Origin: Crossiella sp. SN42
GTDB taxonomy: Bacteria > Actinomycetota > Actinomycetes > Mycobacteriales > Pseudonocardiaceae
Direction of reading: 5' to 3'
Length of the DNA stretch: 64,000 nucleotides
Assembly: GCF_023897065.1 (NCBI RefSeq)
Contig: NZ_JAMHIV010000001.1
Location: 372,001-436,000 of the forward strand
Shown here: piece by piece, positions 48,148 through 56,747 of the stretch
How the letters are laid out: every line of letters begins with the position of its first letter
How positions within the stretch are numbered: the first letter of the stretch is position 1
The notes under the pieces: model-generated
What the model was told of the DNA's origin: nothing
Databases searched by the model: none
The model's input: only the letters and a program-made list of their open reading frames with translations
Translations under genes and position numbers: made by a program

Positions 48148-50017
48148 CCGATCCCCTTGCCGCGCCGTACTTCTCGCGCGCGCTGACCGCGGCGGCGGCG
48201 TTGCGGGCAGCGCCGGGCCGGGGCCGGATCGGCGAGTTCGAGGTGGTCGGCGAGCTGGCCGAGGCGGTGCTGGTGGCCCGGCGCGCGGAGGGAAACCTGG
48301 TGGTGCTCAAGGGTTTCACCGCGGCTCGCGGCCGGGCTCGACCCGGCGGAGCTGGCCTACCACGGGCTGGCACTGGCCTGCGCGCTGCGCCGGTTGCACC
48401 GGGACGGGGTGGTGCACGGCGATGTCAAGCCGGAGAACGTGCTCTTCGCGCACGAGGACGGCTGGCGCACGGTCCTCGCGGACCTGGAGACCCTGGCCGA
48501 GACCGGCGGGCCGACCAGCTGGCGGCTGACCGAGGGCTATGCCGCACCGGAGCAGATCGCCGGTGCGCCTGCCGATCCGGCGATGGACGTGTGGGCCTGG
48601 GGCCGAACCTTGAGCGACGGCCCGATCGGCTGGGACTGGCTGACGAAGCTGGTGGAGCGCTCACTGTCCGAGGACCCGTCGGCCCGGCCGGACACCGCGG
48701 AGATCATCGACTGTTGTGGGCAGCACCTGGGTTTTGGCGACGAGCACACGAGTTTCCTGGGCGCTGATCCCGGTCTGACCCGGTATCCGCTGGCGGCTCT
48801 GCTGCCCCAGCTGGACTCCTGGCCGCGCCGGGGCGACGTGGCGGAGGTGCGGCTGTCGCTGGGCTGGGCGGCCTGGCTGCCGGAATGCCACCAGCTCTAC
48901 CAGTTGCACACCGTGCCCGCGCTGCTGCGGATCGAGGAGCTGAGCGGGCGCGCGCTGGCCGATCCGGCGCTGCCCGGCGGGATCGCGCCGAGCTTCCACT
49001 GCCTGCGGGTGAAGGCGTTGGCAGAGCTGCTGGAGATCACCGGCGAGCCCGCGGACGCCGAACGCCTGCGCGCGGCGGCACTGGCCTGGGAACATCTGGG
49101 GGCCTTCGAGCCGGAGCTGGACACCGCGCTGCTGGCCCAGTCCTGGTTGATGCTGGACGACCCCCCCGCGCGCGCTGCCGTATGTCCGGCGGTCCTTCGC
49201 CGCGGACCGGGAAAGCCCCTCCGCGCTGGCCGCGATGCGGTTGTACTACCTAGTCAGCGGCGAGCAGGGGATGGCGGCCACGGTGGCGGCGCAGCCGGTG
49301 CGCACCGAGGATCCCGCGATGACCCTGCGCTGGCTGCTGCTCCAGGCGACCGACCTGCTGGACGCCGGGCAGTACGCGGAGCTGGACCGGCTGCTGGCCG
49401 AGCTCGCTGGGCTGCGCACTGACCTGGTCGCGCTGCTCGGCTGCGTGCTGGCCGGCCGGCGTGGCCCGGTCGCGCCGGATGCGGGATGGCGGGCGCTGCG
49501 CGAGTTCTTCCGCACGGTCAGCAGCACCACCACGGTGAAGAAGCTCAGCCTGCTCGCCGAGGCCGCCTTCCAGCGCGGCGAACTGGCCTACGCCAGCAGC
49601 CGCGCCGAGATCGCCCGCCTCCGCCCGGTGACCAGGCTCCCGGTCCACCACCGCGACCGCGCGGTGCTGGAAGCCGTTGCCCGCCAACAAGATCCAGCCG
49701 ACCGCTCGCTGTTCGCCAGGCTGCGCAACCGGGCCGAGCTGTGGGTGGCCGACGGCCGCCCGCCGGACCCGCTGCTCGGCCTGGACCTGCTCACCGCGCA
49801 CCGCCGGTCCGCGCACCTCACCCCCGAGGCCCGGGAGTTGTTGGCGCACAGCGGTTCCCCATCCGCGGAGCTGCTGGCCAGCACCCGCTACTGCGGCGAC
49901 TGCCGGACCGGTGGCCCACTCGCGGAGCTGGCGGTCTGCGGCTGCTGCCACCGCACGCTGTGCCGGCGCTGCACCGCCCAGTCCTGTTCCTGCGGCGGCG
50001 ACCTGATCAGCCCCTGA
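48144..50017 (+). pseudogene. Disrupted Ser/Thr protein kinase gene with a C-terminal zinc-finger module
   Basis: Three frames must be joined. Frame 1 (from 48144) gives the start of an N-lobe ending at NLVVLKGF with the ATP-anchoring Lys56. Frame 2 (from about 48330) begins LAAGLDPAELAYHGLALACA, then has LHRDGVVHGDVKPENVLF, DLE in place of DFG, and GYAAPEQ. Only about 35 residues separate the Lys from the HGD loop instead of about 90-100, so part of the N-lobe has been deleted as well. A second shift lies in a run of seven C (49161-49167); six would restore the frame into SFAADRESPSALAAM. The C-terminus holds paired Cys (YCGDC, CGCCHRTLCRRC, CSCGG), a RING-like zinc motif. Confidence 0.7.
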
Positions 50018-51122
50018 TCCACTCGGCCAGCTCCGCGGCCACCACCTCCGGCGCGGGCATCGCGCGCAGTTCCGCGCGCACCGCGGCCGCCTCGGCCCGC
50101 AGCCCGGCGTCGGTGAGCAACCGGTTCAGCAGCGGCACATCCAGCTCGTCCTCCGCCGCGGACAGACCCACGCCACGCTCGCGGACGGCGTCGGCGTTGA
50201 CGTAGCGGTCCGCGCCGCTGGGCAGCACGAGCTGCGGCACCCCGGCATCCAGCGCGGTCATGGTGCTGCCCGCGCCGCCGTGGTGCACGATCGCCGCGCA
50301 GGTGGGCAGCAGCGCGTTGAGCGGCAACCAGCCGGGCGCGCGCACGTTGTCCGGCAACGCACCCAGCTCCACCGCGCCCAGCGCGAGCACGAACTCCGCG
50401 TCGATCTCCCCGGCCAGCGCCAGCACCCGTTCCACCGGCCCGATTCCGCTGTCCCCCGGCGCGACCGTGCCCAGCGTGACCGCGATCCGCGGCCGGTCCA
50501 CCGGTTCGCTCAGCCAGTCCGGCACCGGCGCGGACCCGTTGTAGGGCACGTACCGCAGCAACCGCCCCGCCGGTCCCGGCACCATGCTGGGCGGCGCGAC
50601 GTCCAGGACCGTGCGCCGCTGCGGCAGTTCCGCGCCGTGCCGCTGGAACACATCGGCCAGCAGCTCCCGCATCAGCTCCGCCATGCCGGTGGCCCGCACC
50701 AGCCCGAAGTTGTGCTCCGCCAACGGAATCCCCAGCGCCCCCGCGCACACCAGCCCGGCGTGCTGGGCCTGGGACTGCACCACCAGGTCCGGCCGCCACT
50801 CCCGCGCCAGGTCGAGCACCCCGTCCACCAGCGCCCGCACCAGCACACTGATCGGCCGGGCCACCTCCCGCATGTCCCTGATCCGCCCGGCCAGCATCTC
50901 CCGCACCGCCTCCGGCTCCGCCGCCCGCACCCGCTCGACCAGCGCGGCCCTGGTCAGTCCCGGCGCGACATCGGCCACCGGCAACCCGGACTGCCGCACC
51001 GCCAGCCCCTCCCCCGCGGTCGCCACCAGCACCTCGTGCCCAGCCGCGACCAAGGCCCTGGCCAGCGACACCACCGGGAACGCGTGCCCGACACCGTTGG
51101 AGGTCACGAACAGCACTCGCAT
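50007..51122 (-). CDS. Macrolide-type (MGT/GT1) glycosyltransferase, 371 aa
   Basis: N-terminal lobe: MRVLFVTSNGVGHAFPVVSLARALVAAGHEV. C-terminal donor-binding lobe: RIAVTLGTVAPGDSGIG, VRAPGWLPLNALLPTCAAIV and the HHGGAGSTMTALDAGVPQLVLP motif of natural-product glycosyltransferases. The size is near the 380-400 residues of such enzymes. An open frame runs further upstream but without GT sequence; ATG 51122 is the fitting start. Acceptor unknown; no polyketide or aglycone gene is close. It overlaps the broken kinase gene by 11 bp at the 3' end. Confidence 0.87.
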   Translation of the reverse strand: MRVLFVTSNGVGHAFPVVSLARALVAAGHEVLVATAGEGLAVRQSGLPVADVAPGLTRAALVERVRAAEPEAVREMLAGRIRDMREVARPISVLVRALVDGVLDLAREWRPDLVVQSQAQHAGLVCAGALGIPLAEHNFGLVRATGMAELMRELLADVFQRHGAELPQRRTVLDVAPPSMVPGPAGRLLRYVPYNGSAPVPDWLSEPVDRPRIAVTLGTVAPGDSGIGPVERVLALAGEIDAEFVLALGAVELGALPDNVRAPGWLPLNALLPTCAAIVHHGGAGSTMTALDAGVPQLVLPSGADRYVNADAVRERGVGLSAAEDELDVPLLNRLLTDAGLRAEAAAVRAELRAMPAPEVVAAELAEWIRG

Positions 51123-51211
51123 GGCCCGCAGACTATCGTCGCCCCGATGTCGAGGCCGCCGCTCCGGCTCCGACCAGCTGGTGACACCGCTGGACCAGGA
51201 GAGAGGCGACC

Positions 51212-51973
51212 ATGGACTTCGACCGCCACCACACCGAGATCCGCACCCAGACCGAACTGCTGGCCGAGCTGGCCGGGGCGGACCTGCGCGCGCCGGTGCC
51301 CTCCTGCCCCGGCTGGACCCTGGGCATGCTGGTGCGGCACCTCGGCGGCGGCCACCGCTGGGCCGCCGAGATCGTGCGCTCCAGGGCGACCGGGTTCCGG
51401 CCGGATGGCCAGGTGCGCGAGCTCGACGGCGAGGACTCCGGCCCGTTCCCGCTGGACTGGCTGCTCGAGGGGGCCGAGGAGCTGGCCGGGGCGCTGCGCG
51501 CGGCCGGGCCGGAGGCCGAGGTGTGGTCACCGCTGGCCGGTGGCGGCACGCGGTTCTGGGCGCGGCGGTTCGCACACGAGACGGTGATCCACCGGGCCGA
51601 CGCGACGCTGGCGGCCGGGACCGGCTTCGAGGTGTCCCCGGAGGTCGCGCTGGACGCGGTGGAGGAGTGGCTGATGCTCGACGCGCTGCCTCAGCACTTC
51701 GAGTACAACCCCGGCAAACGGGAACTACTCGCCCCCGGCCGCACGTTGTCCTTCACCGCCACCGACGCCGGGGCCGCCTGGTTCACCGACCTCACCGGCG
51801 AGGTGATCGTCTCCGGCCGGGGTCACCGGGCGGCCGCGGTGTCGGTACGGGCCCCGCTGACCGACCTGCTGCTGGTGCTGTACCGGCGCAAGTCGGTGCG
51901 GGACAACGGAATCGAGATCCACGGAGATCGCGAGCTGCTGGAGTTCTGGCTGACTCGCATCGGCTTCGGCTGA
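51212..51973 (+). CDS. Maleylpyruvate-isomerase-family mycothiol-dependent-type enzyme, 253 aa
   Basis: DinB-like N-terminal half: VPSCPGWTLGMLVRHLGGGHRWAAEIV, carrying the first His ligand. The centre has RRFAHETVIHRADATLAAG, which supplies the E-x-x-H-R-x-D metal site of MDMPI proteins. A C-terminal MDMPI_C domain follows (VRAPLTDLLLVLYRR). Family members use mycothiol, the actinobacterial thiol, to isomerise or conjugate substrates. RBS AGGAGAG precedes the ATG. The neighbour converges 2 bp away. Confidence 0.85.
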   Translation: MDFDRHHTEIRTQTELLAELAGADLRAPVPSCPGWTLGMLVRHLGGGHRWAAEIVRSRATGFRPDGQVRELDGEDSGPFPLDWLLEGAEELAGALRAAGPEAEVWSPLAGGGTRFWARRFAHETVIHRADATLAAGTGFEVSPEVALDAVEEWLMLDALPQHFEYNPGKRELLAPGRTLSFTATDAGAAWFTDLTGEVIVSGRGHRAAAVSVRAPLTDLLLVLYRRKSVRDNGIEIHGDRELLEFWLTRIGFG

Positions 51974-51975
51974 GC

Positions 51976-52989
51976 TCAACCGGCCCGCAGCGAGTCCAGT
52001 CCGTGCCGCCGCTCGCCGAGCACCCGCTCGGCGAGCCGGGCCTCCACCTCCGCCGAGAAGCGCTGGCCGCTGACCGCGCGCCGGGTGTCCTCGGCCACCA
52101 GCTCGCCGTTGATGCCCGCCCCCGCGACCATGCCGGCCGCCGCCGCGACGACCACGCTGGCCGACAGGTCGGTCACGTTGCCCGCCGCCCACACCCCCGG
52201 CACCGAGGTCTGGCCGCGGCCGTCGGTCTGCACGTGCTCGCCCATCGGGTGCGGCGCCACCTTGAGCCCCAGCTCGGCGAGGAACCCGGCGCGGGCCAGG
52301 AACCGCGGCAGCACCGCGATCGCCCGCCGCGGCACCACCCGGCCGTCGGCCAGCCGCACCCCGGACACCCGGTCCTCGGTGATCTCCAGCCCGGCCACCT
52401 CGCCGTCCACCACCGCGATCTCCCTGGCGGCCAGCCGCGCGCGGTCCTCGGCGGTCAGCTCGGGCGCGGTGTGCCGGAACAGCACCACGTCCTGGCTCCA
52501 CTGGCGCAGCAGCAGCGTCATGTGCATGACGTTCGGCCCGGAGCCCAGCACGCCGATCGGCTGGTCCCGCACCTCCCAGCCGTGGCAGTACGGGCAGTGC
52601 AGCACATCGCGGCCCCACCGCTCCCGCACCCCGGCCACCGCAGGCAGCTCATCGGTCAGCCCGGTGGTCACCAGCAGCCGCCGCGCCCGCACCCGCTGCC
52701 CATCCGCCGTCTCGACCTCGAACCCCTCCCCGGTCCGCCGCGCCGAGGTGACGGTCCCGGCCCGCACCTCACCGCCGTACCCCCGCACCTCCGCCACGCC
52801 GTCCCGCACCAGCTCCGCGGGCGGCAGCCCATCCCGGGTGAGGAACCCGTGCACCCCGCTCGCGGGCGCGTTGCGCGGCTCCCCCGCGTCCAGCACCAGC
52901 ACCTTGCGCCGCGCGCGGGCCAGCGTCAGCGCGCCGGAGAGCCCAGCGGCCCCACCACCGATTACCAGGACATCCACGTTGTCAGTCAT
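51976..52989 (-). CDS. Thioredoxin-reductase-like FAD oxidoreductase, 337 aa, paralogue of 29119-30039
   Basis: Same architecture as the gene at 29 kb: FAD site VDVLVIGGGAAGLSGALTLA, GEPRNAPASGVHGFLTRDG, redox pair CPYC in VLHCPYCHGWEVRDQP, GVLGSGPN and GVWAAGNVTDLSAS. It has about 30 extra C-terminal residues (RFSAEVEARLAERVLGERRH). The ATG at 52989 has GGGTGGGG upstream. Both paralogues belong to the CPYCHG subgroup; they share roughly half of their residues by eye. The partner thiol protein is not nearby. Confidence 0.87.
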   Translation of the reverse strand: MTDNVDVLVIGGGAAGLSGALTLARARRKVLVLDAGEPRNAPASGVHGFLTRDGLPPAELVRDGVAEVRGYGGEVRAGTVTSARRTGEGFEVETADGQRVRARRLLVTTGLTDELPAVAGVRERWGRDVLHCPYCHGWEVRDQPIGVLGSGPNVMHMTLLLRQWSQDVVLFRHTAPELTAEDRARLAAREIAVVDGEVAGLEITEDRVSGVRLADGRVVPRRAIAVLPRFLARAGFLAELGLKVAPHPMGEHVQTDGRGQTSVPGVWAAGNVTDLSASVVVAAAAGMVAGAGINGELVAEDTRRAVSGQRFSAEVEARLAERVLGERRHGLDSLRAG

Positions 52990-53124
52990 GGCCCCACCCT
53001 GCGCCCAGCCCCGAAAACTTGGCAAACTTCGTTGCTGATTTGGCAATTTGGGGGTTCAGGGTAGAGTCAAGCCACTACAACCGAACACGCTGGCGAACCC
53101 GGCCAGTCCGGAAACGGAGCTCGC

Positions 53125-53307
53125 TTGAGCACTCTGACCCGCCACACCGGTTTCGCCGAAGCCCGGGAGAACGCCAGCCGCGTCGAGCGGGGGCAGCAGC
53201 TGCGCGCAGCGCGCACGGTCGCCTGCCACGCCACCGACGACCAGGACCAGCACGACCTGCTGGCCATGCTGGGCCTGCCAATCCCGGAGGTAGCGGTCAA
53301 GCACTGA
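53125..53307 (+). CDS. Small conserved-looking protein, 60 aa
   Basis: TTG start six bases after a clear GGAG. The sequence (MSTLTRHTGFAEARENASRV, LRAARTVACHATDDQDQHDL, LAMLGLPIPEV) resembles a short actinomycete protein family ending in HATD...LLAMLGL. No function is known to me. A strong hairpin lies directly behind the stop, supporting a real, separate transcript. Confidence 0.6.
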   Translation: MSTLTRHTGFAEARENASRVERGQQLRAARTVACHATDDQDQHDLLAMLGLPIPEVAVKH

Positions 53308-53312
53308 CCGCC

Positions 53313-53376
53313 GCACCGGGCACCGCCTGTCAGCCTTCGGCGGTGTCCCGGTGCCAGCGGCTCCTCGCGGAGCCGC
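53313..53376. terminator. Two adjacent hairpins, bidirectional terminator
   Basis: First hairpin 53313-53354: GCACCGGGCACCGCC against GGCGGTGTCCCGGTGC, a 15-bp stem with one bulge. Second hairpin 53357-53376: GCGGCTC and GAGCCGC with a 6-base loop. They separate the plus-strand 60-aa gene from the convergent dioxygenase gene and probably end both. Confidence 0.7.
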
Positions 53377-53406
53377 CGCCCGTGCCGCTCACGCGGCTTC
53401 TTGGAC

Positions 53407-54174
53407 CTAGTCGGGCCTGCCGACCTGGGTGTTGGACAGGTCAAGGCCGATCGCGAAGTCCGCGGTGTAGCCGGTGCCGGCCTGCTGCGGGCGCAGCAGC
53501 ATCTGGGCGCCGCCGTTGCGGTAGATCGAGTCCCGGCTGTTGGTGGTGTCCGCCGGTCCCCGCCGCCGGTACGGCTCGGTCCGCAGATACGCCGCGCCGA
53601 ACTCGGGCGTGAAGTACAGCTGCGAGGTGAACTCGTACGGCCGGCCGTTGGTTCCCACGGTGCGAATCTTGATGTGGATGTGCAGCGTCCGGCCCGAGTA
53701 CCAGCCCGGCAGAATAGTGATGAACCGCGCCGCGCCCGCCTGGTCGGTGTTCTGGTAACCGCGCAGGAACCGGCGGCCAGAGCTGCCCTGGGACGGGATG
53801 TCGGAGTACAGCCCGAACGCGTCACACTGCCAGAGGTCGACCATCGCGTTCGGCAGCGGCGTGCACTGCTGCTGACGAATCTGCTGGACGGTGAAGTTGA
53901 TCGTCAGCGCGGTGCCGGGCACCAGTTGCCCGGTGGACGGCTCGGTGCGGATATCGGAGCGGTTGAGCCGCTCGTCGACGAAATAAGGGCCCTCCATCTG
54001 CTCTGGCTTGACCACACAGTCCAGCGCGCAGACCTCGGGCGCGCCCCCGGCGGAGGTGGTGGCACTGGCCACGGCGGATCCCGCGACCGTGAGTGTGGCA
54101 CCCGCGGCACCGAGCAGAATCAACGCCTGACGCCTGCCGAGTACCCGGCCGACTGGCTCATCGTCGTCATGCAT
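53407..54174 (-). CDS. Tat-exported intradiol ring-cleavage dioxygenase-like protein, 255 aa
   Basis: Twin-arginine signal LGRRQALILLGAAGATLTVAG at the N-terminus, then CALDCVVKPEQMEGPYFVDE, the start of the intradiol dioxygenase fold. The ferric site is visible: Tyr in DLWQCDAFGLYSD, Tyr in LPGWYSGRT and two His in LHIHIKI, so all four ligands are present. Enzymes of this secreted group attack catechol-type lignin monomers. The catalytic domain is complete; substrate unknown. Confidence 0.87.
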   Translation of the reverse strand: MHDDDEPVGRVLGRRQALILLGAAGATLTVAGSAVASATTSAGGAPEVCALDCVVKPEQMEGPYFVDERLNRSDIRTEPSTGQLVPGTALTINFTVQQIRQQQCTPLPNAMVDLWQCDAFGLYSDIPSQGSSGRRFLRGYQNTDQAGAARFITILPGWYSGRTLHIHIKIRTVGTNGRPYEFTSQLYFTPEFGAAYLRTEPYRRRGPADTTNSRDSIYRNGGAQMLLRPQQAGTGYTADFAIGLDLSNTQVGRPD

Positions 54175-54684
54175 GGGATGTCCTTTGCGGTGGGAGCAGA
54201 GAAATGAGCGCGACAGGGGTTTATCTGCAGGAAGTCGCGCTCATCCTATTTTCCAGCACTACCCGCCTTCCGTCGAGATAGTTCACTCCGCTGCATCATA
54301 AGACGATTCCATAATGTGGTTGTAGATCGAACTACCAGCCGCCATCGTTGAAGAAGCAGAATTGTCCGCCCCCTGTCACACGCCCCGGACCGGATCAGCC
54401 AGCGCCGCGGCCCGTTGTTCATCCCCGCCATTTGCGATGAACTCGATTCCCCGTTAACCGAGTTGAGCGAATGTGACCCGGCTGTACAACGGCTACCAAC
54501 TGTTCTCCGGACTGCTCTGGTGGCGCTGGCGAACTCGCTGGTCTCCGGTGCGGACAGCGCTTATTTGTACGAATACCTGGCGCGTCCGGGCCGGCCTGAG
54601 CGCTGTCGGAAGACCGCGCGCCGTATTCCTCCGCCGCGCGCACCGCCGGGCCGCCGTGGACACCGTGACCGAAGGAAGCGCTCG
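54175..54684. other. Gene-free, relatively AT-rich intergenic region
   Basis: Apart from the inverted repeat at 54204-54244, I see no gene here. The middle (about 54250-54440) has noticeably lower GC than the surroundings. It must hold the divergent promoters of the dioxygenase gene and the ATP-grasp-like gene. A frame continuous with the latter is open from 54415, but its sequence is not protein-like. Confidence 0.6.
54204..54244. promoter_or_regulatory. Inverted repeat ATGAGCGCGAC-N19-GTCGCGCTCAT before the dioxygenase gene
   Basis: Perfect 11-bp stem with a 19-base loop, 30 bp upstream of the dioxygenase start codon. It may be an operator, a 5'-UTR hairpin or an attenuator. Confidence 0.5.
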
Positions 54685-55389
54685 ATGAAGAAGATCCTCT
54701 ACGTCTACGTCAAGGGCGGCGCCCCGCTGGAGCACGTGTTCCCGCGCATCGCCGGCTGCGGTGAGCTGCACGTGCTCGCGCTGATGCCGTTGCCGGCGAC
54801 CGCCGAGGCGGACTGGCGGCCCGCCTGCACCTCGATCACCGAGCTGACCACCGATGCCCGCGGCGAAGCCCTGGTCGAGCTGGTCACCGCGCACGCCAGG
54901 GAACTGGGCGCGGACGCGGTGCTGTCCATGTCGGAGTTCGCCGGGCTGATGGTGACCAAGCAGATCGAGGAGGTCTTCGGCATGGACCCGATCGCGATGC
55001 TGGTGCGCGAGCTGCTCGGTGAGCCGGTGGACTACCCGGCGGCGATGCTGGTGGAGGGCAAGCGGGCGGCGGCCTCACTGGCGGTCATCCCCACCGACGC
55101 GCAGGGCACGCCCTGGTCGGGCACGCCGCGCTGGCGACCCGGCGCGGTGGACTGGTCCGCACTGCTCTCCCCCGGCACCACCGCCGAGCCAGTCAAGGCC
55201 TTCGCCATGCCCGAAGGTGAGCCGGTGCCGGTGTACGACCCCTCCGGCGGCTCGCGCAACTGGCTGGGTGTGTTCCTGGTGACCGCGGAGGACGCCGAGA
55301 CGTTGCGCCGGGACTGCAACGCGGTGCTCAACGGACTGGAGGCCGCGCTGTCCGCGAGCGACCGGTCCGGTCTTCCAGCGGCGAACTAG
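54685..55389 (+). CDS. ATP-grasp-like protein lacking the ATP-binding core, 234 aa
   Basis: ATG 54685 follows GAAGGAAG. The first 95 residues (ILYVYVKGGAPLEHVFPRIA, ITELTTDARGEALVELVTAH, ADAVLSMSEFAGLMVTKQIE) match the pre-ATP-grasp domain of carboxylase/ligase-like ATP-grasp proteins. The next residues already match the C-terminal end: DPIAMLVRELLGEPVDYPAA, KRAAASLAVIPTD, GSRNWLGVFLVTAEDAETLR. The 150-190 residues with the ATP-grasp lobe and metal-binding Glu/Asn are absent, and the junction is in frame near residue 96-101. It is probably inactive as a ligase, unless it serves as a binding protein. Confidence 0.6.
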   Translation: MKKILYVYVKGGAPLEHVFPRIAGCGELHVLALMPLPATAEADWRPACTSITELTTDARGEALVELVTAHARELGADAVLSMSEFAGLMVTKQIEEVFGMDPIAMLVRELLGEPVDYPAAMLVEGKRAAASLAVIPTDAQGTPWSGTPRWRPGAVDWSALLSPGTTAEPVKAFAMPEGEPVPVYDPSGGSRNWLGVFLVTAEDAETLRRDCNAVLNGLEAALSASDRSGLPAAN

Positions 55390-55589
55390 GCCGGTTCCCA
55401 GTCCACGACCACCAGGCCCTTGGTGGACGTGGACTGGTCCTCCCGCCAGGACACCTCGGTCACCGGGTCGACGTGCGCCCGGTGCGCGCCGGGGTGTCCG
55501 GCCGGACGGGCGCACTCCAGCACGCCGTCGACCTCGTCGAGCCATCGCGCGCGGCCGGCGCAACGCGCGCCGTCAGGACTGGTTGTCAT
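55386..55589 (-). CDS. Small Cys/His protein, 67 aa
   Basis: MTTSPDGARCAGRARWLDEV followed by ECARPAGHPGAHRAHVDPVT suggests a small zinc-binding knuckle (C, C, H, H, H); this C-A-R-P-x-G-H-P-G-x-H pattern recurs in actinomycete small proteins. No signal peptide. Its stop overlaps the stop of the ATP-grasp-like gene in CTAG. Function unknown. Confidence 0.5.
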   Translation of the reverse strand: MTTSPDGARCAGRARWLDEVDGVLECARPAGHPGAHRAHVDPVTEVSWREDQSTSTKGLVVVDWEPA

Positions 55590-55701
55590 GACGCCGGACT
55601 ACCCACTAGTTGTCACCCGGCAAACGTCCTCTGTGGACAGGCCTGGCAACTAGCGGCCAACACTCCCCCACCTGGGCGAACAGCTGGTTAGCCTGCCGTG
55701 C

Positions 55702-56367
55702 ATGCGCCTTCGGACCTGGCCCGCCGCGGCCCTGCTGGCCCTGGCCGCTGGTTGCGGCGCGCCGCAACCGCAGCCGGACCTGCTGCTGGAATACGTGAAG
55801 GCACCCTCGGTCAAGAACGACACCGTCGGCCAATTGCGCGCCGGGGGCACGCCGGGAGACCGGCTGGCCAACTTCGCCTCCCACCGGCGGGGGCACCTGG
55901 ACGCGGTGCTCTTCCGCGCCACCCTCTGCCCGACGAACTCGAACTGCCACCCGATCGGCGCGGCCAGCGCGGCGATCCGGGAGACCGTCGGCGCGCCCGC
56001 GCGGATCTTCGAGCGCCGCATCCTGGTGCGGCGCGCCGACGGCGAGATGGAAATGCTGAAGCTCTACGTCGTGGAGGCGCCAGGCGGCGCGAAGACGGTG
56101 GTCGACACGAAAGGCCAGACCTACGGCGGCGACCTGGAGGAGTTCCGGCGGCACAACGCGCTGCTCGCCGCCGACGACCTCATCCGCGCGCCGCGCGACC
56201 TCGCCGAGGCGCCCAGCGGGGATGGCCCGATCGAGGTGGTCACGGTCAGCGGCTCCACGGCTCCGGTGCTGCTGCCATGGGTGCTGGGCGGCACCGCCCT
56301 GCTGGTCGCAGCCGGTGCCGTGGTGTTGCTGCTGGTCCGCCGGGGCCGGCGGCCGTTCGCGGGCTAG
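55702..56367 (+). CDS. Lipoprotein with C-terminal membrane anchor, 221 aa
   Basis: Signal MRLRTWPAAALLALAAGC with lipobox LAAGC. The globular part contains two Cys (RATLCPTNSNCHPIG), then FERRILVRRADGEMEMLKLY, typical of a small alpha/beta extracellular domain. The C-terminus is a transmembrane helix (VLLPWVLGGTALLVAAGAVV) followed by basic RRGRR, so it may be anchored twice. No family recognised. Confidence 0.7.
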   Translation: MRLRTWPAAALLALAAGCGAPQPQPDLLLEYVKAPSVKNDTVGQLRAGGTPGDRLANFASHRRGHLDAVLFRATLCPTNSNCHPIGAASAAIRETVGAPARIFERRILVRRADGEMEMLKLYVVEAPGGAKTVVDTKGQTYGGDLEEFRRHNALLAADDLIRAPRDLAEAPSGDGPIEVVTVSGSTAPVLLPWVLGGTALLVAAGAVVLLLVRRGRRPFAG

Positions 56368-56747
56368 ACCGAGGCCTCCAGCGCGGCGGTCACCGTCGGG
56401 AACACCCCAATCAGCCGGTCCAGCGCGGTGACGTGCAGCGGGCGCAGCACCGCGGCGCTGGTGGTCACCACGCGCAGATCGGTGCGGCCGGCCTGCTGGT
56501 GCGTCTCGGCCAGCGCGGCCAGGCCGCTGGAGCCGAAGAAGTCGACCTCGGTGAGGTCCAGCACGATGGCCGGCGGGTCCGTGGCGAGCACCTCTTTGAG
56601 GGTTTTGCGCAGTTCGGGGGTGGTGAGCATGTCCACCTCGCCGACCAGGGTGAGCACCACGCCCTCCGGGTGGCTCACCACGGTGACGGTCATCGGCGCG
56701 GCGCCTGCGGCGGTCGGGGTGTGGTCCTGCGGGGTGGCGCTGCTCAT
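56364..56747 (-). CDS. STAS-domain anti-sigma-factor antagonist, 127 aa
   Basis: STAS fold: VVLTLVGEVDMLTTPELRKT, then IVLDLTEVDFFGSSGLAALA, where the second Ser of the G-S-S-G is the usual phosphorylation site, and LRVVTTSAAVLRPLHVTALD. Such proteins bind an anti-sigma-factor kinase. None is adjacent, so the partner is elsewhere. ATG 56747, with AAAGGG upstream, is preferred to the ATG at 56780. The stop lies within CTAG shared with the lipoprotein gene. Confidence 0.87.
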   Translation of the reverse strand: MSSATPQDHTPTAAGAAPMTVTVVSHPEGVVLTLVGEVDMLTTPELRKTLKEVLATDPPAIVLDLTEVDFFGSSGLAALAETHQQAGRTDLRVVTTSAAVLRPLHVTALDRLIGVFPTVTAALEASV

